Shown here piece after piece: positions 22,524 through 33,582 of a stretch of DNA of 64,000 nt. The notes beneath the pieces are model-generated. The model was not told the DNA's origin. It was given only the letters and a program-made list of their open reading frames with translations, and searched no databases. Position numbers and translations under genes: made by a program. The stretch spans positions 1,349,967 to 1,413,966 of the forward strand of contig CM035315.1 in assembly GCA_002900995.3 (NCBI GenBank), in the 5' to 3' direction. The stretch's first letter is position 1. Each line of letters opens with the position of its first letter. Source of the stretch: Ganoderma boninense (Eukaryota; Basidiomycota; Agaricomycetes; Polyporales; Polyporaceae).

Positions 22524-24806
22524 TCATACGCCCTGGATCACGCCTCCCAACTGTAGGAGGGGAACACACGCTGGTCAGTGGTCTGTATGAAGGCACATGC
22601 GCGCGGTGGTTTGTGGACGCTGGCATGGGATGCAATGACATGGTGATGGGAGAGATGGAAGAAGGGAAGGAAGATGCGACGGGACGGGACTGACTCACCA
22701 ACCTATACTTGACTTCGCGCACGTCAGGCGGCGGCACGTTCGTCTTGGCTGGCGTGGATAGAAGACGGATGACCCTAAGGCAGACCCAGAGCGTAGCGTC
22801 AGCGCTCAACTCGTTCTCGCATGCACCCAGGTACTAGCTACTGGTTGCGCGTGGAAACAGCACGCCACGCACCCGGTCTCGCGCTCGGGCTTTTCTGGGG
22901 GCCACTGTGGCACGACGATAACCCGGTATGTCCTGCCAGAAGGATAGTATTTGTCGTCTGTGGAGGAAGTTCCCATGCGGTGCGGTCAGATGGCAGTGAT
23001 TAAGTAGCATGCAAACCTGGTGCTAATAGCACTCTTGCGGTGCACCGCGTATATGGGTATATGCGTGGCGCATGTCTGGACGAATATGCATGGGCGAGTA
23101 TGTCACACGACGTACTCACGCAGCTCGCACAGCGCCACAACGACCGAATGGCACCATGGATATGACGTATGCCATACAACAGACGTCGGCAACATACGAC
23201 GGACGGGCGACATACGATGCATGGAGACGGGAGAGTTTGCAGGAACTCACCGAACGTGCGCTTCATGATGTATTTGGAGCCCTGAGGCGGTCTACCTGTC
23301 GCATCAAATTGCAGCGGCTGCGACACCAGCTGGCTCGTAATGACGACCTGCGACATCGAGTGTTCAGCGTTCAGAATTCAGTCCCAGCCAGGCGCTGACG
23401 TGAGACGACACGCCCGTCCAGCCGAGCTATTCTCAGAGCAAGACCTTCCTTCTGATACGATCGGGATCGGAAGCAGACGGCGAGCTGGGAAGACGGGAGA
23501 GGGCCGAGTTGAAGGGCTTACGTACGGACAGGGCCAAGCTGGCACACAGGCGCGTGAGCGTCTCCTTGGTGCGCTCCAGGAGCGCGAACTTGTCTCTGTA
23601 GTCGGTGATGGCTTGGAAGGGGAACGTGAACGAATTGAGGATCATGAGGCGGATCTGCCGGCGTGGAACGGGGCGTCACGTGTGCCATGTCCCGTTCGTC
23701 AATTGCAATGCCGAGCGAGACGGTTGTGTGACAGTGGCAGGGAATATGGATGGAAGGATTGGCGTGAAGTTGATTTTACGAGGTCGTCCGGGAATCCGGG
23801 TAACAGAAAATTTTGAATGACCGGCGGTGCGGACGTAAGGTTGTGGAGTTGAAAGAACAACAACAGGGGGCATCAATTTACGCAATGACAGCAGCGAGCA
23901 TGAAAAGGACGCAGCGGTGCACACTCACCGACGGGTGCGCGGCTAAGTACGCGGGCAGAGTGCGGATGAAGACGACGAATTCGGCGGCGGTATGTAATAT
24001 TTTGTAATGGACGAGATCGAGTGCGCTATCGTCGCCCGCGTTCACCGCCCGGGTGTCTGGAGAAGGGAAAGGAAGGGCCTCGTCTCAGGGCGGGGCGGCA
24101 TTGCTGGTGGCGCGGAAGACGCACCGGACAGAATTCTTTTGATGGTGGCGGGGGGGACCATGTTCTGCATATCTGCGTAGATGGCAAGGAGGCCGTCGGC
24201 ATGTCAGCTCGCGGGACCTTTAGAAGGAAACAAAGAAAGAAAAATTGGGATTGGCGGAGGAAAGATGGGGCGGACTGCGAACGCGGAGATGCCGTACACA
24301 CCAACGAAGAGAACTTGCTCCTGAACTTGAACAAAACTTTTGATTGCATGGGCAGCCAACTGCTCTTTACCACACCCGGGCGGTCCACTGATCTCAAGAA
24401 CGTGGCCTGATTTGAGGCCACCGTCAAGGAGTTGGTCGAGGGGTGCGCAGGAGGTGGAATAGCGCTTTGCCGAATTACCCATCATAGACGCGGCGGACTG
24501 GGTCATGGACATCGCGGGGGCGGGTGTCGGCCGAGAAGCGGAATAGAATATGGCTTGGGATGCTGGAAGAGGGATGTTGAGATCTAGACCACGGATGGCG
24601 GGGATTGTCCGGAGATCGGAAGAGAGTCAGCAAGTAGGAACGAGGATTTGTCACGGATAGATTTGGGCGGTGGATGGTAACATACCTCGGGATAAATCAT
24701 GAGGAGTAGACTTTGATAGATCACTGACTGTGTCATATCCGAGGCGTTCGAGAGCAGACAAGGTGGAGATTGGGAGACCAAGGGAGGAGAGAGATCTGTC
24801 GGACAT
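22524..24806 (-). CDS. RAD51-paralog (RAD51C-like) recombination protein
   Basis: Exons I can join: 24686-24806, 24302-24583, 24125-24172, 24056-23929, 23654-about 23535, 23251-23347, about 22825-22704, and a last short one ending at 22524 (LGGVIQGV). The start MSDRSLSSLGLPI plus ALERLGYDTVSDL is a small helical N-domain. Then LDQLLDGGLKSGHVLEISGP leads into the P-loop GPPGCGKEQ, followed by VLFVDMQ (like VFIDTE) and a Walker-B-like IRLMILNSFTFPFQ, and VVITSQLVSQ (like VILTNQM). This order matches RAD51C. In family members the P-loop reads GKT and Walker B ends in Asp; here residue 114 is Glu and the Asp is Asn, so ATP hydrolysis is doubtful. Between LCASLALS and VVITSQ some residues seem missing, so a tiny exon may be overlooked. 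The boundary at the start of the 22.8-kb exon is unresolved. Confidence 0.75.
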
Positions 24807-25440
24807 TTTCACGGTCGGCCGGAGGTTCCTGCAGCTGCCCGCAAAGATTGATTCGAACTGTGATGTGTTGTGGACTGTCACCGAGGCGGATTGTTATGTT
24901 ACGGGGCGGGAATTCTGAGCGTATTCAATATTAGATAAAAGAGGGGAGGCAAGTGAAGGATCTGTCGAAGGACTTCACACTACGCCAATGAGCGTCCGAT
25001 GACAGCGAGCGGGAATGTGACGCTGAGCGGCGATGGTTGTCGACAACTTGAATCTCGGGCCGGGCCACAGCGAGGAGACGGCACACGACCGTCGAAAAGG
25101 TGGGACAGAAAGGCAGCGTGGGGACGTATACCCCTTGTTTTTGGAGAGGAGCAGGGCGCAGTGGGAAGCGGATGGCGGGCTATGGCGGGATGGGGGAATG
25201 TGATGGTTTGAAAACAAGGCATGGAGGCGCTCGGAACGCGTCCGAGTCGCGTCCATTAACGCGTCGGTGGCGTGGGAACGTGCGCCCGCCAAAACGCCGC
25301 GGACGAACGCCGGCGACGGCCGTGCAGACTCTTTCTCCAACCTCCTTCTTCTCCCCATCCCTGCTCTTTTCTTGTTTCTTGTTGTCTCATTACCATATAC
25401 CCCCCTTTCCGCCGCTGGCCTTCGTCGCAAACTGCACACA
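24807..25440. promoter_or_regulatory. Shared divergent promoter region
   Basis: 634 bases separate the start codons of the RAD51-like gene (minus) and the RRM gene (plus). The last 110 bases before the plus start are C/T-rich (TTTCTCCAACCTCC..), as expected of a pyrimidine-rich basidiomycete core promoter. A GAACGCGTCCGAGTCGCGTC stretch with two CGCGTC-like words lies at about 25230-25262; its role is unknown. Confidence 0.45.
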
Positions 25441-27227
25441 ATGTCGCCCACTCCAAACCCGCTCTTCAAATTCAATCGAGATGGCTTCTCGGTCCATGTC
25501 AGCAACATCGCTGATGCAGGCACGTCGTCTTGTGCTGATCCAGCAATCGTTGCTCACCCAATCGCTCGACCAGTCACAAGAAGGGAGATCATTGATCTTT
25601 TCAACAACCTCATAGGTGCGCCCCTTTGCCCCTATCCCTCTTTCTCTTCCGCTTCTTTCCAACCTCACCTCGCCCAGGCGACATTACAAAATGCGATGAA
25701 AGTTACGACGCAGCAGGCCGCAGATACTACGCTTTGACCTTCACCTCACAGGATGCTGCTAAGTTCGTCTCATTGACTATATGCGCTTCTCCCAACCACA
25801 CACATCCTTTCACCAGAAAAGCCCTTTGCATGTCTGGCTACAACGTCGATGGAACTCCTCTGTGCGTGCTCTTGTCGTTCCATCATTTATATTCCTCTCG
25901 TCATCCCAATACAGTGCCGTCACTACCGTCATCGGTCCATCCGATCTCCCTCGTCCTAAGCCCTCAAAACAGCCCGATGCCCGTCGCAACCTATACGTTC
26001 TCGGTCTGCCCTTCGACCTGACCAAGTGCGTGCATCCCTCTGACTACTTCGGTCTCTCCTGACCGCAATCGTCCAGGGCCGAGTTTACAGAGATCTTCTC
26101 TCGTTTCGGCACCGTATTCCACGCCGTCATTCTCGCCACCGTCGATAATGCTTCCCGGAGGCGTGGCTTCATCGTCATGAGTCAACACCATGAGGCCAAA
26201 TTAGCTATGGATGCCCTCAATCGCAAAGAGATCAAGCAAGTCATTCGACTCATTCATCTACCCAGTCTAACAGTCTCGTCATTCAGGGGCCACGTCATTG
26301 ACGTTTCATGGGCTGTGGTCCAGCGATCCGAAGGTGTGTCTTCCATCTCTCCGACACATATGGCTCTATCTCTAACATTTTACAGGCTTCCTCGATGGTG
26401 GTGACCGTGCGACCGTCCTTTCCAACCCTTCGCCGTCGCCTTCCCCAGCGCCGTTCGATGTGAAGGCTCTTAGTCCAGCGCTTCCTCCTCTACAGGCATC
26501 TATCGTCGTCACGCCGCCTACTGAGTGTCCTCCGATGCCGACATTTTCAGCTCAGACCTCTTCCCTTCTGATAAAGAATTTGCCCGCAGTACTTTTCTCC
26601 CAATTGTCCGACCTGCACCCGCTTCTGGGACCCTACGGCGAAGTGAAGAAGCTTGAGGTCCTTTCATCTGAGTCTAGCGACTGCGGCCAGGTCTCGGCTA
26701 TAGTCGAATATGCTACTCCCTCTCAGGCTGCAGAAGCTGCGCAGGCGCTGCATGGGCAAGTTTACTCTAGTGCTCCAATCCTTGTTGAGTTCCTCCGTAC
26801 GGACGCCGGGCACGCCAATGATGCCGATGGGAAGCCCGGTCTCAATCCTCATGCCCCTCCTTTCGTGGTCCAAGCCGGTCTTGCTCCCAATGCCCTGCTT
26901 GCTTCGGTCACCCCCGTCTATCCTGGCTCCGGCTTGTCTCACAACAGTCTTGCTGCGCTTTCAAAGGGTGGTCTACTCGCAGTCGATCCTCAGGCGCTGT
27001 CACCCTACGGGACTCCTCTGCTCTATGTTCCTCTTGCTGGTGTCAGACCAAGCTCGGCTCCCACGTCGTACGTCTCGCGCTTATCTAGATGTTGGTGCTG
27101 ACGCGTTTATGAGCTTCGGAAACCTTCCAGTCCGCGCTATGAAGGGCCTGGTCACCTCGCCTTCCAGTCCACCCATCGCTTCTCAACGCCATCGTCTCCT
27201 ATCATGCGGTCCTCATACGTCGCTTAA
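25441..27227 (+). CDS. RNA-binding protein with RRM domains
   Basis: Exons 25441-25615, 25678-25762, 25817-25861, 25915-26025, 26077-26235, 26287-26333, 26386-27068 and 27131-27227. The N-terminal part resembles a degenerate RRM (FSVHVSNIADA, GRRYYALTFTSQDAAKKAL). The second is clear: NLYVLGLPFDLT as RNP2 and RRRGFIVMSQHHEAKLAM as RNP1, ending GHVIDVSWA. The third reads SLLIKNLPAVLFSQLSDLHP then VSAIVEYATPSQAAEAAQAL. Position 26236 starts a GC-AG intron (AA/GCAAGT), supported by frame and by the RRM fold continuing across it. No catalytic role expected; likely mRNA binding, target unknown. The last exon is the weakest part: I chose it because a 62-base intron with CTGAC branch point fits, giving a stop at 27227, but coding-like frames run to about 27370. 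Confidence 0.75.
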
Positions 27228-29672
27228 AACTCACGGCGAGTTCCTGAATCCTCGATACCCGGATCCTTCCTGCGATACCCTACTCACCTTCACACGATAC
27301 TCGGCAAGCCTGTTCCTCGTTTCGCCAGTTTGCGTCTCTATGTGCCGCTACCTTATCCTCGCGTTTAGTGTCTCGTTTCTGGTACGTAATCCATCTCGCA
27401 TCGTTCACGCGTTCATACACTTAGGGTCTGAACTTTGCAGCACCAGGCCTTCAGACAAAAAACACCGCTACGGACCCCGCACCTTCCTTCGGTATCCCTT
27501 TGCTTCGGTCGTTTGCGTTCAAATTGTAAATGGATTGTGCATGCTTCGTTGCTGCCTGTCAGGACAATACATCTCTTCTTCTCGCTTTTGTCTCTCCCAT
27601 CGATGCCATGATCCACGTGTGGAGGGACTTGGGCGGCGCGGTGCTGCACGCTGTTGCTGCGGTGGGTGCTGCCAGTGCTTCGGCATGAACGTCGTGCACC
27701 GGAACCCTTGGGCAAGGGGTACGACAGCGAGATGAGATGGCCATGGAGCTGGGATAAGTCGCGAGCCCTATCTACCTGGAATGATAGAGGCAGTCATGTG
27801 GTGTGCTCGTACAGGTTCGAATTCGCTCGTACGTACAGTAGGCTCGCGCCGCATAGTACGTACAGTAAGCTCTGGATTTCCCTAGTCGCGGCCGCCGGCA
27901 GATCCACGAGGATATCATGGACATGAGCGTGCGGCTTTTGCCCTTGACAACGTCCGCAACGTGCCTATTGTCGCCTATTGTCGCTGGGGAATGGAAAGCG
28001 GCCTGCTTCTGGCTGCGTGACGCCTCCGTTCGCTGGAGGTAGTGTGGACGCCATTACGAGACGAGCAGCGCGCCTCTCTCTTTCTCTTTCTCTCTATCCA
28101 TGGTGTCACTTTGGCTACAGACTATAGCTCCAGTGGACAACCTGCCAACGAGGCTGAGATCCGGTGCCTGTTCGGACCCGTCTCGCGGCATTCACATTCA
28201 CAATTGAAATGCACTGCCCGCTGGGCCTCTCGCGGACCTTGCGGCGGGGCTACTGCTACTACTAGGCGCCGTCGACGAACGGGATTTCTCGTTGCGGCAA
28301 TAGCTTTCACTCTCGCGTATGCGAATGGCGCTGGCGGCGCGCCGCCTCCTGGGGCCACCGTGACGACATCATGGCCCCAGGCCTCGTCGTGATGAGGTAC
28401 CTCTACGCGAGGGAATTCATTCTCGTGCGTCCGGGGGCCCTCAGTTCATATTCAGGGTCGGGTTTCCTTAGTCATCGGGGATGTCGTCGGACTCGGATGT
28501 ATGGGGGCTGAGTCGTAGATGGTAGGCCAGCTTCATTAAGTTAACTTGCGGGTTGCAGTTCGCGGGCGGCTCGCGCTCGCCGGATGCTTTGAATGGGAAG
28601 GAAGCGGCGTCCCAGTCGACGGGACCACAGGCCCCCCGTTGCATGTGCATGCGGTATGCGGTGTGCGGTGTGCGGTATGTGTCATAGGGCGTAGGGTTGC
28701 TGCGGGGCCTTCGCGGACTCGGACTCGCTCGTTCGCTCGCCGGAGGTTGAATGCGAAACTTCTGGTAGTGCCCGAGTCGGCCGCCACTGGGTTCGTGGCT
28801 AAGATGGTCCGATCAGGGCATGAGGGTGATAGTGACAGTACAATGCGGATGTGCTCATGGGGGAAGTTCGAGCCCATTGATAGGTGCCACATTGTAGCGT
28901 GCTGCAGGTACAGAATGCGTTCGTTATCGTTATCTCGTAGATGGAGGGGGCGTTTGGTATACCTCTCTGAATGGGAGCATACTTCCGCCGGGTGCTGCGC
29001 TGGAGCCCCTTTCAACTTTTGGGCGAGCAGAGAAGTCTACTATGATTGTGGTTTGCCAAACTGTGTAGCGCTTTGGTGGAGCGTCGGGCTGTCGACACGA
29101 TAGAGAGAGCTGTGTAGGCCAAAGCTGCAGTTAGATTTCTTTCTTTAGTATGTAGAGCGGCACCCACAAATTGGAGTTGGGTCGTGTCGCTGGTCGAAGT
29201 CTTGAACTAGTTCATCCCTCCGTATACTGCGATGACTGGTCTATTCTCCTATGAACAAAAATGATGCTAGGCATGAGCGTAGGACTCAAAAGGATTGGCC
29301 GTATAGGGATATTGCTCACTTGGGCAAGGCTTATCCGAGACCCGACGGGCATTGGCTCTGTCATCTTGCAATTTCCATTCGGAGAGTCGCGGAACAGGAA
29401 CTCACACTCCGTCCCGTCAGAACGATGGCTAACCCCTCCCTAAAATGACACACAACGCCGCCCGTGAATCCCATTATACCGAGCCCAGACGCTGACGTCT
29501 TCCCATATAAGACGATCGCAACATGGCATAGAGTGTATACGGCTGCAGTCAGCGCGCGCTGCCAACCACACTCGCGTCTTAGAGCCTTTCTGACGGCGGA
29601 TTAGGAAGAAGCATATCCCTCACAACACGCAAGGATAGAAGAGGACACCGTGTCTGCTCTCTGATACGGCGC
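27228..29672. other. Long stretch without a recognised gene
   Basis: May include the true 3' end of the RRM gene up to about 27370. Frames at 28042-28392 (plus) and 28536-29015 (minus) have no family signature. A short near-repeat containing TACGTACAGTA occurs twice at about 27828-27868. The flank near 29.6 kb leads into the aldo-keto reductase relic. Confidence 0.4.
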
Positions 29673-31076
29673 GATGGGCATCTCTACTGCTCTTCGACGA
29701 GGAGCAGATGAAGGGGCGTGTGCCACTCGGCCCGGAGTGGTGGCTTGTCCTGCGGCTCTTGCCCTGATTGCCTCCCTTCATGATTCCGGTGATTAGGTCC
29801 TGGACGCCGTTTTCGCGAGCGGATATGCGCGTCAGGACACCGCGGACGTCTATGGCGACAGCGAAGAGCTGATCGAGGAGTGGTCGGCCCGCATCCCTTC
29901 AAATGGACTCCCGCATCCATCCAGACTATGACAACCTGTGTACTTGTGATAGGCTGAAGAAGTTCGTAAAGAGAAGCGAACCTTTCCTGGTCCGGGCTAA
30001 GTTTGGAATGATCCTGGGCGAGACTCTCCCGGGTGGTAGGAGGGTGTGCGGGGGCCCGGAGTATGCGGCTAAGAAGTAGGACGGACCCGGGACGAGTCAC
30101 TGCGAAGCTTGAAGTTGACCATGTGTATCTTCGGTATCTGCACCGGAGAGTTAGGTGGCTTGCTATAAATGATACGAAAGTCGCGTACGTACAAGGGATA
30201 TTTATACATGATGCCTCACCGACGCACAATGCTGATAAGACCGTCCCCGTCGAGGTAAGCCTATGCAGAATTCGACCATTAGCAGAGGCTGACCGAGGAG
30301 ACCGGTCCTCCAGCATACCGTCACGGCTATGGCAGAGCAAGTCGGATGGTGCTCCTTCTCTAAGAGAGACAAGGACGCGGCGACTTACTTATAGGACACT
30401 TCCTGTGGACATGGCGGTCGGCCCGTCCGAGGTATCCGCGGAGACGCTTCGCTGCACGCAGGCCGTACATGCTATAATTGCACTGTGAGTCGAATGCTCG
30501 GCGTTCACCTCCGACATTGAGGAATAACAGGACGGTCCTCAACACAGCCCAAGGACTTGCGGTGAAGACCGTCCGACTCGGCTACTCCCCTGTCGGGTGA
30601 GATCTCTTTACCGCCACGATTGTGACTTCCAAGTTCCAGTTGGTGATATGGTGTCCACCGCGCAGCCCTAGCGTCCCTAGAGGACTTGGCGCAATGGACT
30701 GAACGGAAGGCGGCATCTGCCTCGGCCTTAGATAGGGAACTTCCCGAATACCTTGAAGATCGTGCTCCATATCGAAGGCATCGCCGACAAGCATGGTGCG
30801 ACGCCAGGCCGGGTTGGTCTCGCCTGGCTCCTCACTCAGGGTGAAGACATTATTCCCATACTCGGTTCTACCAATCCTGTAGTGCATCGATTGATGTCTC
30901 TCTCGAGGTACAAGATCCGGAACACTTACTTCCGTGTGAAGAATATCATGGCTGCCCAGGATGCGCTCAAGTCATCTACTGAGGACGTCGAGGAGATACG
31001 AACACGGACAGCACGGCTGGACCAAGATACCGCGCCGCACTCGCAGAGGTCTTCGCAGATAGAACGCCTCCTCTAG
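29673..31076 (+). pseudogene. Aldo-keto reductase pseudogene (AKR13/YakC-like)
   Basis: Pieces of an NADPH-dependent aldo-keto reductase appear in order on the plus strand but in changing frames with stops: VLDAVFASGYARQDTADVYG then DSEELIEEW near 29792-29885 (the GxxxxDTADxYG region with the active-site Asp and Tyr), LEVDHVYLRYLHR near 30111-30155 (normally SLKRLGVDYIDLYYxHR, catalytic His), GPSEVSAETLRCTQAVHAII near 30420-30480, and an almost intact C-terminal part, EGIADKHGATPGRVGLAWLL then IIPILGST, at 30768-30870. The active-site Lys block is not recognisable. Frame changes are too many to be sequencing errors, unlike other genes here. No intact copy is present in the window. Confidence 0.7.
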
Positions 31077-31318
31077 AGTAGTGAGCGCTCGAGGATGCAC
31101 TACATCTGCATGCCCTCCGAGATGGCGTCGCTCCGTAAAGTGAAAACACAGTTTGTGAATGTATGTCAGCCGAGACTTTGGAGAATAGACAGTGAGTAAT
31201 ACTCACAAATACTCAATAATACCGGTGATTCGAGGCGTCGAGACACGCGATCTTCATGAATCGGCGGTTATTGCAGATAAATAGGATACGAGGTATGCAA
31301 CAACAAAGAAAGGGGATT

Positions 31319-31848
31319 TCAACGGCCTGAATGATCAAGGTGGCTACTATCGTGATGACCACTATCATGGTAAGTAGTATCTTCATGCGCGGGAGCATCT
31401 GACTCGATGATGGTCGGAAGGGAACCGTTGTGAACCTCGTAGTGGTTATGTTGGTCATGGTGGTCGTGGTGGTCATGTTCATGATGTTCATGATTATGGT
31501 GATGACCATGGTGGTGGTTATTCCGTGGGCCCTCTGAGTGAGACGACGTCCCACTGTTGTGGCGGGAGGGAGCACCAGTTGGATCGGTGTAGAGAGGGGC
31601 GGGACGATAGAAGGAATCATACTGCGATACCAATCAATATTAACACAAAGTACGAAGCCTCTTTGAATAATGAAGATTGTGCTTACTGAACGACTACGAT
31701 GAAGCTGAGGTACGGCATCGCCTTGGCAGGTGCGGAGGATGGCTTGGAGAACGAACAAAACGAGGAAGGCTACAGATGCCCAAATGATGATGTCTGTCCC
31801 AAACTCAGCAGACGCGGGTCTGCCCTGTGCTTGTACGGGTACTGGCAT
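31319..31848 (-). CDS. Small single-pass membrane protein with His-rich tail
   Basis: Two exons, 31687-31848 and 31319-31621, joined across a 65-base intron (GTAAGC..CGCAG). About 155 residues. One membrane helix, TDIIIWASVAFLVLFVLQAI, near residues 17-38, follows a short N-terminus; then a polar region (RSRSYDSFYRPAPLY) and a C-terminal run from about residue 90 made mostly of His, Asp, Glu and Asn (HHHGHHHNHEHHEHD, then HHDHHDQHNHYE), ending HHDSSHLDHSGR. No family recognised. The density of His suggests metal (Zn, Ni or Cu) binding, which is inference from composition only. An upstream exon is possible, since the frame stays open before 31848 and a TTCAG acceptor lies about 60 bases upstream. 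Confidence 0.5.
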
Positions 31849-32387
31849 GTATGCTGGAGCCTGGCCTTTGTGTAGACGAGAGTGAGTGTTGCTGAAGCCA
31901 AACGGGGACAGTCAGCGACTGGACTCGGAGTGGAAACATGCTCGCACAAAGCTGTGCTGCTGTGGCCACGTTGTCAGCCAAGCCACGTGGCCCTCCGATC
32001 ACATTTGTACATATTGACGCTGTGGCTGAAGACTCTCCACTCCGAAGTCGAAGCCACTGCACTTTAACCATCCCACTATACATGCAGTCAGCCTCAAAAG
32101 ACGTGTTCCGCGCAGACATCCCGATATTTGCTACGTATGAAAGCCACTACGCTATCGGAGGCATATATCGTAACAAGTAGTTGATATCATCCCCTGGAGG
32201 AACGTCGGAGTCGGAATCATGGAAACATTGGAGTACAGCATGATGGCCTTTGGGCCGTCCAACACTTTAAACAGGTAATCGAAGTGTTCCTCGACAATAA
32301 TGTGGTACACTGCAGCTTCCCGGACATAGCATTTGTCCTACGAGCATGTCACCGAACATAACGGCTCCGAGTCTCTTCTCATGTCCT
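31849..32387. other. Stretch with possible protein-kinase remnant
   Basis: The plus frame near 32250-32345 reads HFKQVIEVFLDNNVVHCSFP, which resembles the HRD catalytic-loop region of fungal kinase-like proteins (VxFxHDxNVVHxD) but lacks the catalytic Asp-Ile context. No complete domain can be traced, and it overlaps the 3' end of the next minus-strand gene. Treated as a relic at best. Confidence 0.2.
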
Positions 32388-32825
32388 TCATTGTGGTTCC
32401 CTCTCGGAATAAGGAGGGGACGGATCCCAATATGTGTCTGTGGTTGGTTCTGACTGGTGGTCAGATGGCTCTTGATGCTGTCGACGAGATATCAAGTCAA
32501 CGAGCGTTGGTCCCAGTCTTGCCCCCGGTCTACGCCGGCGACGAGACAAAGAGAAGCCCCTCACCATCCCCCGCCGATGACCTCTCCTCGCCTTTGCTCT
32601 GTGTCTCGCGGAGGCGTCTCCTGACTCCGTTGCCCAGGATAGCAATGGCTTGAGGCAACGTCGAGGCGGAGAGATGGACATCGCGATAGCGAAGACTATG
32701 CAGGAGAGGACGAAGATGCCTTCGGGGACTAATAGCGCCATCTGCGTCGGGGATGGAAGAGAGAGTGTCCGATCTGGGCAGATCCTGGACGGCGACGGGA
32801 GTCTGTCGAGGTGGGCAGAGGGCAA
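32388..32825 (-). CDS. Hypothetical small membrane protein
   Basis: A 145-codon minus frame. The likeliest start is the internal Met that opens MALLVPEGIFVLSCIVFAIA (about 32741), giving a membrane anchor or signal anchor at the very N-terminus, followed by a basic Arg-rich segment and a polar tail ending YWDPSPPYSEREP. Composition is protein-like, and the hydrophobic start followed by a basic patch fits a single-pass protein, but I recognise no family and see no intron. Could be non-coding. Confidence 0.35.
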   Translation of the reverse strand: MPSAHLDRLPSPSRICPDRTLSLPSPTQMALLVPEGIFVLSCIVFAIAMSISPPRRCLKPLLSWATESGDASARHRAKARRGHRRGMVRGFSLSRRRRRPGARLGPTLVDLISRRQHQEPSDHQSEPTTDTYWDPSPPYSEREPQ

Positions 32826-33582
32826 CAGCTGACGCCGGGAGCGGCCAAGGGGCCAGCGTTCATATACTGCACCTGTCCGTCGCTATGCATGAACCCGGCT
32901 ACAAGCACAGAACAGTGGAGAGTTTACGAACACTGATTCAATTTCGGTGTCGGCGGCGACGGGTGACGTTAGAACGGCTGACGTTTTTGGGAAGGGCTCT
33001 TGCTTGGGCGGTCTCTGTGTGTATGTAGTAGTTTATCACGATGATCTGCTGTACCTTTACTATCCCCAAACTCTAAAATCCGGGCACTATTGGCGGTTGG
33101 GTCACCGGGAGCCTGAAGGGCGATGCTGCCTGTGATCACGCGTTGAGAGACGGAAAGGTGCGGGCTGTTCGGGGTACTGTCAGATAATTATCTCAGCTGA
33201 CGAGGGCTGCTGGGGGATTATAAAAGGAAGATTGACAGCTTAGAATGCCTGTTTTCCTATCTAGTCGCTGGCACACTGCGGAGGTTCTCGCTTCCGAGCC
33301 TCGGCCTGCGTTTCTTTCCACAGTGCGCCACCGCGCTTCGGAGGTATTCGGAGGTCTGACAAACTGTATGCTGCCACTAGTGAGCGGCGTCCGAACAAGA
33401 AGACTAAGGAAAGTTTAAAGTCCCTTGGCCAAAGGCATAGTCGGACACCTGGGAGGTTGTTGACGTTCCATACAGAGCGGTCTTAAGCTTCGTTCTTATG
33501 AACCGTAGTTTCAATAGTCCCTTCATCTCATCGACCAAAAACCGTATAGAAAAACACAAGCACCCAGGTCCTCGAAAGCAAT
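32826..33582. other. Intergenic with an isolated TATA-like motif
   Basis: A TATAAAAG lies at 33219-33226 on the plus strand; only a 58-codon frame (33246-33422) follows, without resemblance to known proteins. The rest is 3' flank of the M35 gene. Confidence 0.35.

Noticed and set aside
28536..29103. Overlapping ORFs of 159 and 185 codons on opposite strands
   Set aside because: Neither shows a family signature, splice pattern or protein-like composition.
33219..33422. TATAAAAG followed by a 58-codon plus-strand ORF
   Set aside because: No signal peptide, domain or conserved word in the ORF; an isolated TATA-like word is expected by chance.
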